A stretch of DNA of 64,000 nt from Mucilaginibacter endophyticus (GCF_003351025.1 NZ_QPCG01000003.1:760355-824354), one strand, 5' to 3'. Shown: positions 45,916 to 54,083, numbered from the stretch's first letter. A program made the numbers and translations. The notes: generated by a model not told the origin, from the letters alone.

Positions 45916-45989
45916 CTCCTGAGGCTGGGCTCGAACCAGCGACCCTCTGATTAACAGTCAGATGCTCTAACCGGCTGAGCTACTCAGGA
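45916..45989 (-). tRNA. tRNA-Asn (GTT anticodon)
   Basis: A cloverleaf can be drawn on the minus strand. The acceptor stem is TCCTGAG/CTCAGGA with discriminator G. The D-arm contains AGCTCAGCCGGTTAGAGC, the anticodon stem TCTGA/TCAGA has loop CTGTTAA giving anticodon GTT, and the T-arm contains GGTTCGAGCCC. CCA is not encoded, as is common in Bacteroidota. It is a single gene with its own promoter and terminator. Confidence 0.95.
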
Positions 45990-46012
45990 ATCTAATCCGG
46001 TTTGGAGTGGGG

Positions 46013-46044
46013 CAAAGGTAAAAACTCGTCCGATATTTCACAAT
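46013..46044 (-). promoter_or_regulatory. Promoter of tRNA-Asn
   Basis: On the minus strand, TACCTTTG (46013-46020) is a perfect -7 box and ATTG (46041-46044) a near -33 box, 20 bp apart. The predicted start is about 15-20 nt before the mature tRNA 5' end at 45989. Between here and the kinase gene at 46295 (250 bp) I see nothing else definite. Confidence 0.65.
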
Positions 46045-46294
46045 TTTTATTTAAAAAAAAATCAAATATTTTCCACAAAGACCATTTCATACTGATTATC
46101 TGATATTTATAATTTAAGACACATTATCATTTTTTATTATCCGAATAACTTTTCGGTTCTTTTCTCCTTCTGCCGGTGTTTAAATTATCATATTATGCTT
46201 TCCCTGATGAAAATCCGTGTCACAAATCAGCATCGATGAATGATTATCCCTTATTTTTCGCAATATTTGCGCCGAAAAATATAAATATCTTTAC

Positions 46295-47209
46295 ATGAGT
46301 TTGTTAGTTATTGGCACTGTGGCGTTTGATGCCATTGAAACCCCTTTTGGTAAAACCGATAAAATAGTAGGTGGCTCTGCAACTTTTGCAAGTTTGGGCG
46401 CTTCTTACTTTTATGATAAAATAAAAATTGTTGCTGTTGTTGGTGACGATTTTCCTCAGCACGAAATTGAGGACCTGCAAAATCACAACGTTAATACCGA
46501 AGGCCTGCAAATAAAACAGGGCGAAAAATCATTTTTCTGGAGCGGCCGTTACCATAACGACATGAACAGTCGCGACACCCTGGTAACCGAACTTAATGTA
46601 CTGGAAGCTTTTGACCCTATTATTCCGGATAGCTACCAGGATTGCGAATACCTGATGCTGGGCAACCTGTCACCACAGGTACAACAAACGGTGATCAACC
46701 GTCTTAAAAACCGCCCTAAGCTTATTGTAATGGACACCATGAACTTTTGGATGGACATTGCCCTTGATGAGTTGTTAAAAACCATACAAATGGTTGATGT
46801 TTTAACCATCAATGATGCCGAAGCACGTCAGTTATCAGGCGAATTTTCATTAGTTAAAGCTGCCCGTAAAATATTAACCATGGGCCCTAAATACCTTATC
46901 ATTAAAAAAGGTGAGCATGGTGCATTATTGTTCCATGAAAATCAGATCTTCAGCGCCCCTGCCCTTCCATTGGCCGAGGTATTTGACCCTACAGGCGCCG
47001 GCGATACTTTTGCAGGTGGTTTTATTGGCTATATGGCCAAAGTGGGTACCGTTAACTTCAATAACATGAAAAACGCTATTATCTTCGGTTCGGCCCTGGC
47101 ATCATTCTGTGTTGAAAAATTTGGTTCAGAAAGGTTAAGAAACCTGAGCGAAGAAGAAATTGCCAATCGCATCCAGGAGTTTGTTGGCCTTGCTAAATTT
47201 GAATTGTAA
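46295..47209 (+). CDS. PfkB-family carbohydrate/nucleoside kinase
   Basis: Cytoplasmic kinase of the ribokinase fold, 304 aa. It has the N-terminal glycine pair (VGGSATFASLGASYF) and the C-terminal family signature FDPTGAGDTFAGGFIGYMA with the catalytic Asp. The substrate-recognition part (EKSFFWSGRYHNDMNSRDTL) differs from the fructokinase-like protein at 2183, so the substrate is probably different. It may be a housekeeping sugar or nucleoside kinase, since close relatives appear widespread in Bacteroidota. It stands alone between tRNA-Asn and the convergent carotenoid operon, and no pathway neighbour helps. Confidence 0.88.
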   Translation: MSLLVIGTVAFDAIETPFGKTDKIVGGSATFASLGASYFYDKIKIVAVVGDDFPQHEIEDLQNHNVNTEGLQIKQGEKSFFWSGRYHNDMNSRDTLVTELNVLEAFDPIIPDSYQDCEYLMLGNLSPQVQQTVINRLKNRPKLIVMDTMNFWMDIALDELLKTIQMVDVLTINDAEARQLSGEFSLVKAARKILTMGPKYLIIKKGEHGALLFHENQIFSAPALPLAEVFDPTGAGDTFAGGFIGYMAKVGTVNFNNMKNAIIFGSALASFCVEKFGSERLRNLSEEEIANRIQEFVGLAKFEL

Positions 47210-47211
47210 TA

Positions 47212-47292
47212 CCCCTCCTAAATCCTCCCCCAAAGAGGACTTTAAAAAGCATATCAGTCTTTCCCTCCCTCTCCTTTGGAGAGGGGCGGGTT
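47212..47292. repeat. C-rich intergenic repeat overlapping the cytochrome b5-like gene end
   Basis: The left part (CCCCTCCTAAATCCTCCCCC, from 47212) has the look of a dispersed CCCCTAAATCC-type repeat. The right part holds a perfect hairpin CCCTCTCC-TTT-GGAGAGGG (47267-47285). The last about 12 codons and the stop (47254) of the cytochrome b5-like gene lie in this element. Confidence 0.55.
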
Positions 47293-47523
47293 GAGGCGAC
47301 CAACCTTTACAAACTTCTCAAATACAGTTTCTGTATGTGGAGCATCGGGAAGTTCATCTGTTAAATCCTGACCTGCCCAATGTTCATAATGTTTACCGTT
47401 ACGCCATAGGCGGCTTTCGGTAACATCATAAATATCGCCTTTATACGCCACCCAAATCTGGGGCTTATCCTGACCGTTACGTAAGGCCAATTGCGATTTA
47501 GTGTATATCGGCAGCTCAATCAT
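47254..47523 (-). CDS. Cytochrome b5-like heme-binding domain protein
   Basis: An 89-aa small protein with a cytochrome b5-like fold. WVAYKGDIYDVTESRLWRNG is the conserved start, and probable heme-ligand histidines lie in GKHYEHWAGQDLTDEL and DAPHTE. It has no signal peptide or membrane anchor. Its ATG overlaps the lycopene cyclase stop by 4 bp, so it is translationally coupled to the carotenoid operon. It could donate electrons to a carotenoid-modifying oxygenase, but no such enzyme is in this window. The final residues (PPLSKGEGGKD) are encoded in a repeat and are probably not part of the fold. Confidence 0.8.
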   Translation of the reverse strand: MIELPIYTKSQLALRNGQDKPQIWVAYKGDIYDVTESRLWRNGKHYEHWAGQDLTDELPDAPHTETVFEKFVKVGRLNPPLSKGEGGKD

Positions 47524-48200
47524 CGGTTTAATTTCCGTTGTTTAAAATACTCAAAGAAACCAATATTCATGAGCAATAAGGCCATCAGATAAAAATGATC
47601 TTCAAAAGGGATAGTACCTACACGTTTCCCGATATTCTCGGCATTGTTATACAGCACAATGGGTATCGAAGTTAATATGCCATTCACAATATAAAACGGC
47701 AAAAGTGCCACAAAATAGGCCAGGTAATACCGGTTAAGCCAATCGGCCTTAAAAACATACTGAATCAGTAAAACCAATACCGGCAACAAACCAAATGTAA
47801 CCGCGGTATAAAGCCGGTCGTGATAAAATATCAGCATCAAAACGCTCAGCAATATTACCATCCCACTTATGTTATTGGTAAGCCTGTACGGCATCAGCCA
47901 TTTAACGTAGTGGTTTAGACATGTGTAAATGAATATACAGGCGAAGGGCACCGTTAAAAAAAACAGCATTTCCTCCAAGGGCAAACCGAAAAACTTAATG
48001 CCGATGATATACGCCGGATTAAACGACCAAACACCATTGATGGTAAAAAGTACATCCCAAAACAAAAAAAACAAACCGGTTATTGCCATGCCCGGCCAAA
48101 TAAACTTCCAGCTTTTGTAAAAAGCTACCCTTTTATCAAACGAAAGCACCACAGGGAAAAATACCGTGAGCAAATTGATCAATAAATAGGCGTATCTCAC
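47520..48200 (-). CDS. Lycopene cyclase, fused CrtYc/CrtYd-like membrane type
   Basis: Membrane enzyme of 226 aa with about six to seven hydrophobic helices, which cyclises the ends of lycopene to give beta-carotene. The family motif FGLPLEEMLFFLTVPFACIF is present near residue 90. The length equals two joined lycopene-cyclase domains (the c and d halves that are separate genes in some actinobacteria). It starts with GTG at 48200, overlapping the stop of the upstream unknown gene by 4 bp, and its own stop overlaps the cytochrome b5-like start. It therefore belongs to a tightly coupled operon with crtB. Confidence 0.88.
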   Translation of the reverse strand: MRYAYLLINLLTVFFPVVLSFDKRVAFYKSWKFIWPGMAITGLFFLFWDVLFTINGVWSFNPAYIIGIKFFGLPLEEMLFFLTVPFACIFIYTCLNHYVKWLMPYRLTNNISGMVILLSVLMLIFYHDRLYTAVTFGLLPVLVLLIQYVFKADWLNRYYLAYFVALLPFYIVNGILTSIPIVLYNNAENIGKRVGTIPFEDHFYLMALLLMNIGFFEYFKQRKLNR

Positions 48201-48742
48201 GTAAGTTCGGTTAAATGTTTATTTAGTACCTGATTTTGCGCAGGTGTGCATCTTTTGGAATGGATCAGGAATTTGATAATAGCTATTGTCAATTCCTTAT
48301 CGGCCGAACCATAGTTCTTTCTATCAAGCTGGGCTATGATATCTTCACTATCTACAGCAAGATCTTTATTAAACCCTAAAATTGAAGGCACATTGTGTTC
48401 GATGGAGAAACGCATGAACCTGATCTCGATATTATGCGGATCGGCGGTTACAGCCTGCTTAAATACCTTTTCTGATCTGTTCAGGTATTTTACTTTCGAA
48501 TATGGGTTCCAGGCATGTTTGGCTTTCAGCGCCAGTAAAGCACCTATGAAACCATTTACTATACCGCTTTTTTCTTTGATGTTATTAAGACTATTAAACA
48601 ACGAGTCGGTTAGTTGGCTTTTATCAATGGCGATAACCATTTGTTTGCGCAGTACTTTAAGATTAGGTTCCTCGGCCTTAACTGATTGAAAAATGAACAC
48701 CAGCGCCAAAATATTGACGATAAAAAAAATCTTCCTGAACAT
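48197..48742 (-). CDS. Exported protein of unknown function in the carotenoid operon
   Basis: A 181-aa protein with a signal peptide (IFFIVNILALVFIFQSVKA). The mature part is mostly helical and includes ALLALKAKHAWNPYSKVKYL and ADPHNIEIRFMRFSIEHNVP, which look TPR-like or helical-repeat-like. There is no histidine-rich motif, so it is not a CrtZ-type hydroxylase. The start shares one base with the crtB stop (TAATG) and its stop overlaps the cyclase start, so it is made together with carotenoid enzymes. I do not recognise the family; a scaffold or pigment-related role would be a guess. Confidence 0.75.
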   Translation of the reverse strand: MFRKIFFIVNILALVFIFQSVKAEEPNLKVLRKQMVIAIDKSQLTDSLFNSLNNIKEKSGIVNGFIGALLALKAKHAWNPYSKVKYLNRSEKVFKQAVTADPHNIEIRFMRFSIEHNVPSILGFNKDLAVDSEDIIAQLDRKNYGSADKELTIAIIKFLIHSKRCTPAQNQVLNKHLTELT

Positions 48743-49593
48743 TAAATAACATTTAACTTTTGCTGCAGCACAGCCTTGATATATAAACTCATTTTGCGCG
48801 CATCCGATACCCTGATGCGTTTTTGTAGTATGACGTTAGCAGGCGTATAACTGATTTTTTTAAACAACTGCAGATAGTAAATATAAGCAATATAAACGCC
48901 GAGTCGCGTACCAACCGGCAGGCGTTTTATTCCTTCAAAAGCCTCATCAAAGTCGTGCTTAATTTCGGCTTCAATGGTAAGTTTATCTTGCTCGGTAAAA
49001 TTATTAAAATCAATCCCCGGAAAATAAGTGCGACCACGTTCGGTATAATCGGCCTTAACATCACGCAAAAAATTAACCTTTTGGAATGCCGCCCCCAGGC
49101 TTCGGGCTTTAGGAATTAATGAATGATATAAAACATCATCGCTTGTAAACACCCTCAGGCACATCAAACCAATAACCTCCGCCGAACCATAGATATAAGT
49201 TTGATAACTCTCTTTATCATAGGCCTTATTATCCAGGTCCATCGCCATCGACCGAAGAAAAGCCCTGATCAAGTCATGATCAATATGATACTGATTAACA
49301 ATTTGCTGAAAGGAATGAATAACCGGATTTGTACTGATCCCCTCTTTGATAGCGCGAAATGTTTCGTCGCTAAACCTGTCTATCAGTTGCTGCTGATCGT
49401 AGTCATGAAAGGTATCTACAATTTCATCAGCATAACGCACAAAACCATAAATGGCATAAATAGGATACCGGAAACTTTTATCGAATGTTTTTATGCCAAG
49501 ACTAAATGAAGTACTGTATTTTTTAGTTATCAGTTTACTGCATTCAAAACAGGCTTCATCGTACAGGTTCATCATCGGCACACGAGTGGTCAT
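48742..49593 (-). CDS. crtB: Phytoene synthase
   Basis: A squalene/phytoene synthase family enzyme, 283 aa, that condenses two geranylgeranyl diphosphates to phytoene, the first carotenoid step. YSTSFSLGIKTF, the first Asp-rich motif RYADEIVDTFHDYD, and the second Asp-rich region QKVNFLRDVKADYTERGRTY are visible. In-frame ATGs at 49575 and 49572 are also possible starts; a -7-like box at 49599 would favour these later starts. It is the first gene of crtB - unknown - lycopene cyclase - cytochrome b5-like, and is divergent from crtI. Confidence 0.93.
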   Translation of the reverse strand: MTTRVPMMNLYDEACFECSKLITKKYSTSFSLGIKTFDKSFRYPIYAIYGFVRYADEIVDTFHDYDQQQLIDRFSDETFRAIKEGISTNPVIHSFQQIVNQYHIDHDLIRAFLRSMAMDLDNKAYDKESYQTYIYGSAEVIGLMCLRVFTSDDVLYHSLIPKARSLGAAFQKVNFLRDVKADYTERGRTYFPGIDFNNFTEQDKLTIEAEIKHDFDEAFEGIKRLPVGTRLGVYIAYIYYLQLFKKISYTPANVILQKRIRVSDARKMSLYIKAVLQQKLNVI

Positions 49594-49598
49594 TTGTT

Positions 49599-49606
49599 CA
49601 AAAGTA
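49599..49606 (-). promoter_or_regulatory. -7 box for the crtB operon
   Basis: TACTTTTG on the minus strand fits TAnnTTTG. It lies only 5 bp before the ATG at 49593, so either translation starts at a later ATG (49575 or 49572) or the transcript is nearly leaderless. No -33 TTTG is seen at the usual distance. The whole divergent crtB-crtI spacer is about 80 bp, so the two promoters must be close or overlapping. Confidence 0.4.
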
Positions 49607-49675
49607 CAAATTCAAAGCCGTATTGTTTTTTAATGGGCCTAAAACAATTTGCTTACCTTGGGCTTCACATTAAAC

Positions 49676-51157
49676 ATGAGCAGCAGCAAGCATATTATTG
49701 TTATGGGATCGGGCTTTGCAGGGTTATCAGCAGCCTGTGTTTTGGCTAAGGAAGGTTATAAGGTTACCATACTTGAAAAGAATGATCAGCCCGGCGGTCG
49801 TGCCCGGGTTTGGGAACAGGACGGCTTTAGGTTTGATATGGGACCCAGCTGGTACTGGATGCCCGATGTGTTTGAAAATTTCTTCGCGCTGTTTGGTAAA
49901 AAAACTGCCGACTATTACCGGCTCAAAAGGCTTGATCCCGGCTATCGCGTTTATTACGGTCAAAACAATATACTTAATGTGCCGGCATCCATGACCGAAC
50001 TCGAAGCCTTGTTTGAACAAACAGAGCCCGGCAGCAGCAAAGCTTTGCGTGATTTTCTAAAGCAGGCAGAGTATAAATACAAAGTGGGCATGGGCGAATA
50101 TGTTTTCCGTCCCTCCCACTCCATTACCGAGTTTATCGACTTTAACCTCATCAAAAAAAGCTTCAGCATACAATTGCTTACCAGTATGAGTAGCCATGTG
50201 CGCAAGTATTTTAAAAATCCCAAACTGGTTAAGCTATTGGAGTTCCCGGTGTTGTTTTTAGGAGCTACTCCGCAAAACACACCTGCCATGTACAGCATGA
50301 TGAATTATGCCGACCTGTCGCTTGGAACATGGTACCCCATGGGTGGCATGAACGAAATAGTAAAAGCGATGGTAAGCCTGGCTACCGAACTTGGGGTTGA
50401 AATTAAACTAAATACCGAGGTTACAAAGATCGATGTAAAAGATAAAAAGGTTAATACCATACAAACCAACAAAGGCGTATTTACCGCCGATATGGTAATT
50501 GCCGGAGCCGATTATGAGCATGTTGACCAGCATTTGCTTGATAAGCCTCATCGCAATTACACGCCTAAATATTGGGACAGCCGCACCATGTCGCCATCCA
50601 GTTTGCTTTTTTATATCGGCATCAATAAAAAAGTACCCGGCATACAGCATCATAATTTATTTTTTGATGAAGATTTTGAACTGCATGCCAAAGAAATTTA
50701 CACTTCGCCTCAGTGGCCAACCAACCCCTTGTTTTATGTATGCTGTAGTTCAAAAACAGATAGCACCGTGGCTCCCGAAGACGGCGAAAACCTGTTTTTC
50801 CTGATGCCTATAGCCCCGGGATTAAATGATGATGAAAGTACTCGCGAAAAATACTTTAACCTGATGATGGACAGGTTTACCCGTATTACCGGGCATGACA
50901 TCCGCAGCTCAATAGCTGTGAAACGAAGTTACGCACTTAATGATTTTAAGAGCGATTATCACTCCTTTAAAGGCAACGCTTACGGCTTGGCCAATACACT
51001 TGCGCAAACGGCTTTTTTTAAACCAGCCATGCGGGCAAAACACATTAACAATTTACTGTATACCGGGCAACTTACGGTACCGGGTCCGGGTGTACCGCCT
51101 GCTATTATTTCGGGGCAGGTTGTGGCCGGAGAGGCGATTAAAGCCTTATCGGAGTAA
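49676..51157 (+). CDS. crtI: Phytoene desaturase
   Basis: FAD-dependent CrtI-type desaturase, 493 aa from the ATG at 49676 (MSSSKHIIVMGSGFAGLSAA), with the dinucleotide-binding GxGxxG at the very start. LEKNDQPGGRARVWEQDGFR, DMGPSWYWMPDVFE and the C-terminal PGPGVPPAIISGQVVAGEA signature are typical of the family. An upstream in-frame TTG at 49649 adds nine residues but lies before the natural start. It converts phytoene to lycopene, feeding the cyclase encoded on the other strand. It is divergent from crtB. Confidence 0.95.
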   Translation: MSSSKHIIVMGSGFAGLSAACVLAKEGYKVTILEKNDQPGGRARVWEQDGFRFDMGPSWYWMPDVFENFFALFGKKTADYYRLKRLDPGYRVYYGQNNILNVPASMTELEALFEQTEPGSSKALRDFLKQAEYKYKVGMGEYVFRPSHSITEFIDFNLIKKSFSIQLLTSMSSHVRKYFKNPKLVKLLEFPVLFLGATPQNTPAMYSMMNYADLSLGTWYPMGGMNEIVKAMVSLATELGVEIKLNTEVTKIDVKDKKVNTIQTNKGVFTADMVIAGADYEHVDQHLLDKPHRNYTPKYWDSRTMSPSSLLFYIGINKKVPGIQHHNLFFDEDFELHAKEIYTSPQWPTNPLFYVCCSSKTDSTVAPEDGENLFFLMPIAPGLNDDESTREKYFNLMMDRFTRITGHDIRSSIAVKRSYALNDFKSDYHSFKGNAYGLANTLAQTAFFKPAMRAKHINNLLYTGQLTVPGPGVPPAIISGQVVAGEAIKALSE

Positions 51158-51169
51158 ATAAAATGATAT

Positions 51170-51183
51170 GTCATAAATATGAC
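51170..51183. promoter_or_regulatory. Palindrome upstream of the XRE regulator
   Basis: GTCATA-AA-TATGAC is a perfect 6-bp-arm dyad, 36 bp upstream of the -7 box at 51220. It may be an operator for the XRE-type regulator downstream, and could also affect crtI 3'-end expression. This is based on position and symmetry only. Confidence 0.3.
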
Positions 51184-51219
51184 GTAAACAAGTCGGCATG
51201 ATATATCCTTATTGGGCAA

Positions 51220-51227
51220 TACATTTG
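51220..51227 (+). promoter_or_regulatory. -7 box of the XRE regulator gene
   Basis: TACATTTG fits TAnnTTTG and lies 20 bp before the ATG at 51248, supporting that start. No good -33 TTTG is present. Confidence 0.45.
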
Positions 51228-51247
51228 TTCAGCAAAACAGCACAAAT

Positions 51248-51853
51248 ATGAAAACCTATAGCCTCGGAAAAAAAATCAAGGATTTGCGTAATCGCAAAGG
51301 ATTAAGTCAGGAAGCATTAGCTGAACAAGCCCAAATAAGTCTAAGAACTGTACAGCGAATAGAAAGCGATGAAACAGAAGCAAGAGGCGACACGCTTAAA
51401 AGACTGGCATTTACGCTTGACACCAACATTGAATATCTAACCCAAATAACGGATAATTTTAATGGCTCCATTCCCGGATACGATAAAAGTCTGCTTATAC
51501 GCATCAATTTATCCACATTGAGTTTTATCCTATTTCCGCCTTTAGGTATTATAATTCCGTTGGTATTACGGCGATTAAACAAAAGTTTATTACCGTCGGA
51601 AAATAAGTCCGTTAAACGTCTTATTAATATTCAGATATGCTGGCTCGTAATGTTGATGACTGTACTTGGTATTTTTTACTTGCGTGCTATTTTGCATTTG
51701 CCTGGTATCTTAAATTTAAACTCAGGAGAGTTAATGCTACTAAGTGTACCCATTTTTTATATTGTAAATGTAGCTTATATCATTTTAAGCACTATAATGC
51801 TTTATATCAAGCAGCAGCTAATTTATAAGCAGGCGGCTCCATCTTTAAGTTGA
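51248..51853 (+). CDS. XRE-family HTH regulator with membrane domain
   Basis: A 201-aa protein starting MKTYSLGKKIKDLRNRKGLS. It has an N-terminal helix-turn-helix of the XRE/Cro type (SQEALAEQAQISLRTVQRIE) at about residues 15-65. From about residue 90 come several hydrophobic segments (LSTLSFILFPPLGIIIPLVL, ICWLVMLMTVLGIFYLRAIL, LMLLSVPIFYIVNVAYIIL), so it is membrane-bound. This layout (HTH plus DUF4870-like membrane part) is common in Bacteroidota; the signal is unknown. An in-frame start at 51212 is rejected because the -7 box lies inside it. Confidence 0.85.
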   Translation: MKTYSLGKKIKDLRNRKGLSQEALAEQAQISLRTVQRIESDETEARGDTLKRLAFTLDTNIEYLTQITDNFNGSIPGYDKSLLIRINLSTLSFILFPPLGIIIPLVLRRLNKSLLPSENKSVKRLINIQICWLVMLMTVLGIFYLRAILHLPGILNLNSGELMLLSVPIFYIVNVAYIILSTIMLYIKQQLIYKQAAPSLS

Positions 51854-51875
51854 TAGTTAATTAAAATCTTAAAAC

Positions 51876-51905
51876 AAAAAAACCGCTCTAAAAGGGCGGT
51901 TTTTC
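51876..51905. terminator. Bidirectional terminator
   Basis: The stem AACCGC / GCGGTT (51881-51900, extended by wobble pairs) is flanked by an A-run on the left and a T-run on the right. It lies between the convergent XRE regulator (stop 51853) and sigma factor (stop 51936) genes. Confidence 0.8.
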
Positions 51906-51935
51906 TATTATAGTATATGATGGAGTTTAATTGAA

Positions 51936-52472
51936 TTAATTCTCTGCGTAAACGGGTTTGGCGATTCCGTTATCATATGCTTTAAGATTTTTCTTAAGCA
52001 GTTTACGTGCTACGTGAATGCGTGTTTTTACTGTACCGATAGGAATATCCAGATGATCGGCAATTTCATGGTATTTATGGCCTTCAAAATACATCGTGAA
52101 GGGTACATAATAATCTTCAGGCAGCCTGTCTAAAGCTTTTTTAATATCATCCATTACAAATTTGGCTTCGCCCTGGTTTTTGGTTGAACTAAATACCAGG
52201 TTAGGTGATGATATTTCATCACTTTTAGTAACGAAGGTGCTCATTTTAACAAAACGGCGATAGTTGTTGATGAACGTATTTTTCATGATGGTATATAACC
52301 ATCCTTTTAAATTGGTGCCTTCCTTAAACTTGTTGTAATAAGTTATGGCCTTCAACATTGTATCCTGGACAAGGTCGTTAGCATCGTCTGCGTCGTGCGT
52401 GAAATGTAAAGCGTATGATCTTAAAGAAGTCGCCTGACGTAGTACAAGGGTGTTAAACTCAATCTTTGTCAT
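51936..52472 (-). CDS. ECF sigma-70 factor
   Basis: A 178-aa sigma factor from the ATG at 52472 (MTKIEFNTLVLRQATSLRSY); an upstream TTG would add eight residues and is less likely. Region 2 contains DADDANDLVQDTMLKAITYY; region 4 contains LPEDYYVPFTMYFEGHKYHE and the HTH IADHLDIPIGTVKTRIHVAR. No anti-sigma gene is next to it, and it lacks the FecI-type hydrophobic tail, so it is a different class from the two SusC-linked factors. It lies near the carotenoid genes, and ECF factors control carotenoid synthesis in several bacteria. Any such link here is only positional. Confidence 0.9.
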   Translation of the reverse strand: MTKIEFNTLVLRQATSLRSYALHFTHDADDANDLVQDTMLKAITYYNKFKEGTNLKGWLYTIMKNTFINNYRRFVKMSTFVTKSDEISSPNLVFSSTKNQGEAKFVMDDIKKALDRLPEDYYVPFTMYFEGHKYHEIADHLDIPIGTVKTRIHVARKLLKKNLKAYDNGIAKPVYAEN

Positions 52473-52735
52473 TTTGTTAAAGTTTTGTGTTAACAATTAG
52501 ACAAGCATGATGCCACTAACCCAAAATGTGTGGTAAAAACTCTACATTTTAATTTCAGCACCTATTAGTTACCAATGTGTACGTTTAACACATTAACAAC
52601 AACTACATCACTGAAAAACAGACATTTAAATGATAATTCAAGTAAAAACAAGCTTTTTGAAACGGCATTTTGTAACAGGAATGTTATTTAGAACAAATTT
52701 TATTTAAAACAAGAATTCACTTTAAATAAACTTAT

Positions 52736-53755
52736 TTAACTAATAATATTAACCTCGCGTTGTAGTGTAACGCCAAATTTAGTGTACACACTGTCTATGA
52801 TTTGCGACGAAAAGTTATACACTTCCTGCCCTGTGGCCCCTCCATGGTTCACCAAAACCAGGGCCTGGTTCTTCCATGTTCCTGTGTGGCCAACGGTTTT
52901 TCCCTTCCATCCGCACTGCTCAATGAGCCATCCGGCAGCCAGTTTTACACCGCCGTCCGCAGCAGGGTAATTCACCACTTCCGGAAATTTAGCCTGAACC
53001 ACTGCAAATTCTTCAGCGCTGATCACCGGATTTTTAAAGAAACTACCGGCATTACCTATGGTTGACGGATCGGGCAGCTTAGAAACCCGGATGTGCGCCA
53101 CCACCTGCGATACATCTTTTATGGTAGGGTTTGAGATCCCCCTATTTTGCAGCTCCTGTTCAATGGCCCCATACCGGGTGTTAATGCTGGGCACCAGTGA
53201 AAGATGAAATTTTACAGATACTATAATATATAGCCCTTTCAGCTCGGCTTTAAAAACGCTTTCGCGGTAACCGAACTTACAATCTTCTTTATTAAACTCC
53301 CTGAAAGTACCAGTGGCTATTTCAAAAGCGCGACAGCTATGAAACACATCTTTAAGCTCGACTCCATAAGCACCTATATTTTGAATAGGCGACGCCCCTA
53401 CCGAACCGGGGATCAGGCTCAGGTTCTCGACCCCTGCATAATCATGAGAAACGCAGTAGTTCACCAGGTCATTCCATACTTCGCCGCCACCTGCTTCAAC
53501 ATAAATATCGTTATGACTAATGCGATGCTCAATACCGCGGATATTCATCCGTACAACCAATCCGTCAAAATCATTAACCATAAGCATATTGCTACCACCA
53601 CCAAGCACCAATAACGGCGTTTGCAGCCATTGCGGATCGGCAAACAGTTCTGTTAACTCGGTTTCGTGGGCTATTTCTACAAAATAACGGGTGCGGGTAT
53701 CAATACCAAAGGTGTTAAAGTTTTTGAGGGATACGTTTTCCTGTATTTGCAGCAT
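52736..53755 (-). CDS. murB: UDP-N-acetylenolpyruvoylglucosamine reductase
   Basis: FAD- and NADPH-dependent reductase of cell-wall precursor synthesis, making UDP-N-acetylmuramate. The start at 53755 (MLQIQENVSLKNFNTFGIDT) gives 339 aa and fits the family; an upstream start at 53824 adds 23 unlikely residues. It has the FAD-binding part PLLVLGGGSNMLMVNDFDGL, the central LSLIPGSVGASPIQNIGAYG, YRESVFK, and the catalytic region NAGSFFKNPVIS. The layout is that of type I MurB. The gene is a single transcription unit on the minus strand. Confidence 0.95.
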   Translation of the reverse strand: MLQIQENVSLKNFNTFGIDTRTRYFVEIAHETELTELFADPQWLQTPLLVLGGGSNMLMVNDFDGLVVRMNIRGIEHRISHNDIYVEAGGGEVWNDLVNYCVSHDYAGVENLSLIPGSVGASPIQNIGAYGVELKDVFHSCRAFEIATGTFREFNKEDCKFGYRESVFKAELKGLYIIVSVKFHLSLVPSINTRYGAIEQELQNRGISNPTIKDVSQVVAHIRVSKLPDPSTIGNAGSFFKNPVISAEEFAVVQAKFPEVVNYPAADGGVKLAAGWLIEQCGWKGKTVGHTGTWKNQALVLVNHGGATGQEVYNFSSQIIDSVYTKFGVTLQREVNIIS

Positions 53756-53860
53756 GGTTTCTTTATTTCGGATTTCGGAGGTTCGATTTCGGAATTTTTT
53801 ATTTTTTGAATCTACCTGTCGCAAAAGTAATTAAAAGATGGTGATTGTTGGATTTAGGAA

Positions 53861-53949
53861 TTTTGTCTGAACTCGAATTTATAGAATTAAGGAATTAACA
53901 GAATACTGAGCAAATTCTCAAAATTCGTTTAATTCGAGTTCAGACAAAA
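53861..53949. repeat. Palindromic repeat, copy 1 (GTCTGAACTCGAATT ends, 89 bp)
   Basis: The ends TTTTGTCTGAACTCGAATT (53861-53879) and its exact reverse complement (53931-53949) form perfect 19-bp terminal inverted repeats. A second, related copy is at 61716-61797. It lies in the divergent gap between murB and the third blaI gene, outside the likely operators. Confidence 0.8.
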
Positions 53950-54022
53950 AATAACCACTCACCTAATCAACCACTCACCTCTCTCCCAACCGTTAAAATT
54001 TGTTAAATATTTTCCGAATCTC

Positions 54023-54069
54023 TTGCAAATACGAAAACCATCGTAGATATTTGTACGAAGAAATTCGTA
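54023..54069 (+). promoter_or_regulatory. Promoter and tandem dyad operators of the third blaI-M56 pair
   Basis: Two 16-bp dyads occur: TACGAA-AACC-ATCGTA (54030-54045, one mismatch) and TACGAA-GAAA-TTCGTA (54054-54069, perfect). Between them sits GATATTTG (54046-54053), a one-off -7 box; TTG at 54023-54025 is 20 bp before it, a fair -33. The motif is the same as at the 35737 blaI gene, so the two related repressors probably recognise one operator type. Confidence 0.72.
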
Positions 54070-54083
54070 ATAAAGAGAGACAG

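Noticed and set aside
48197..48742. Beta-carotene hydroxylase (CrtZ)
   Set aside because: There are no histidine-box motifs or membrane helices after the signal peptide.
53861..53949. BlaI operator in the palindromic repeat before the third blaI gene
   Set aside because: The same element occurs at 61716 after an unrelated gene, and the true operator-like dyads lie on the promoter at 54030-54069.
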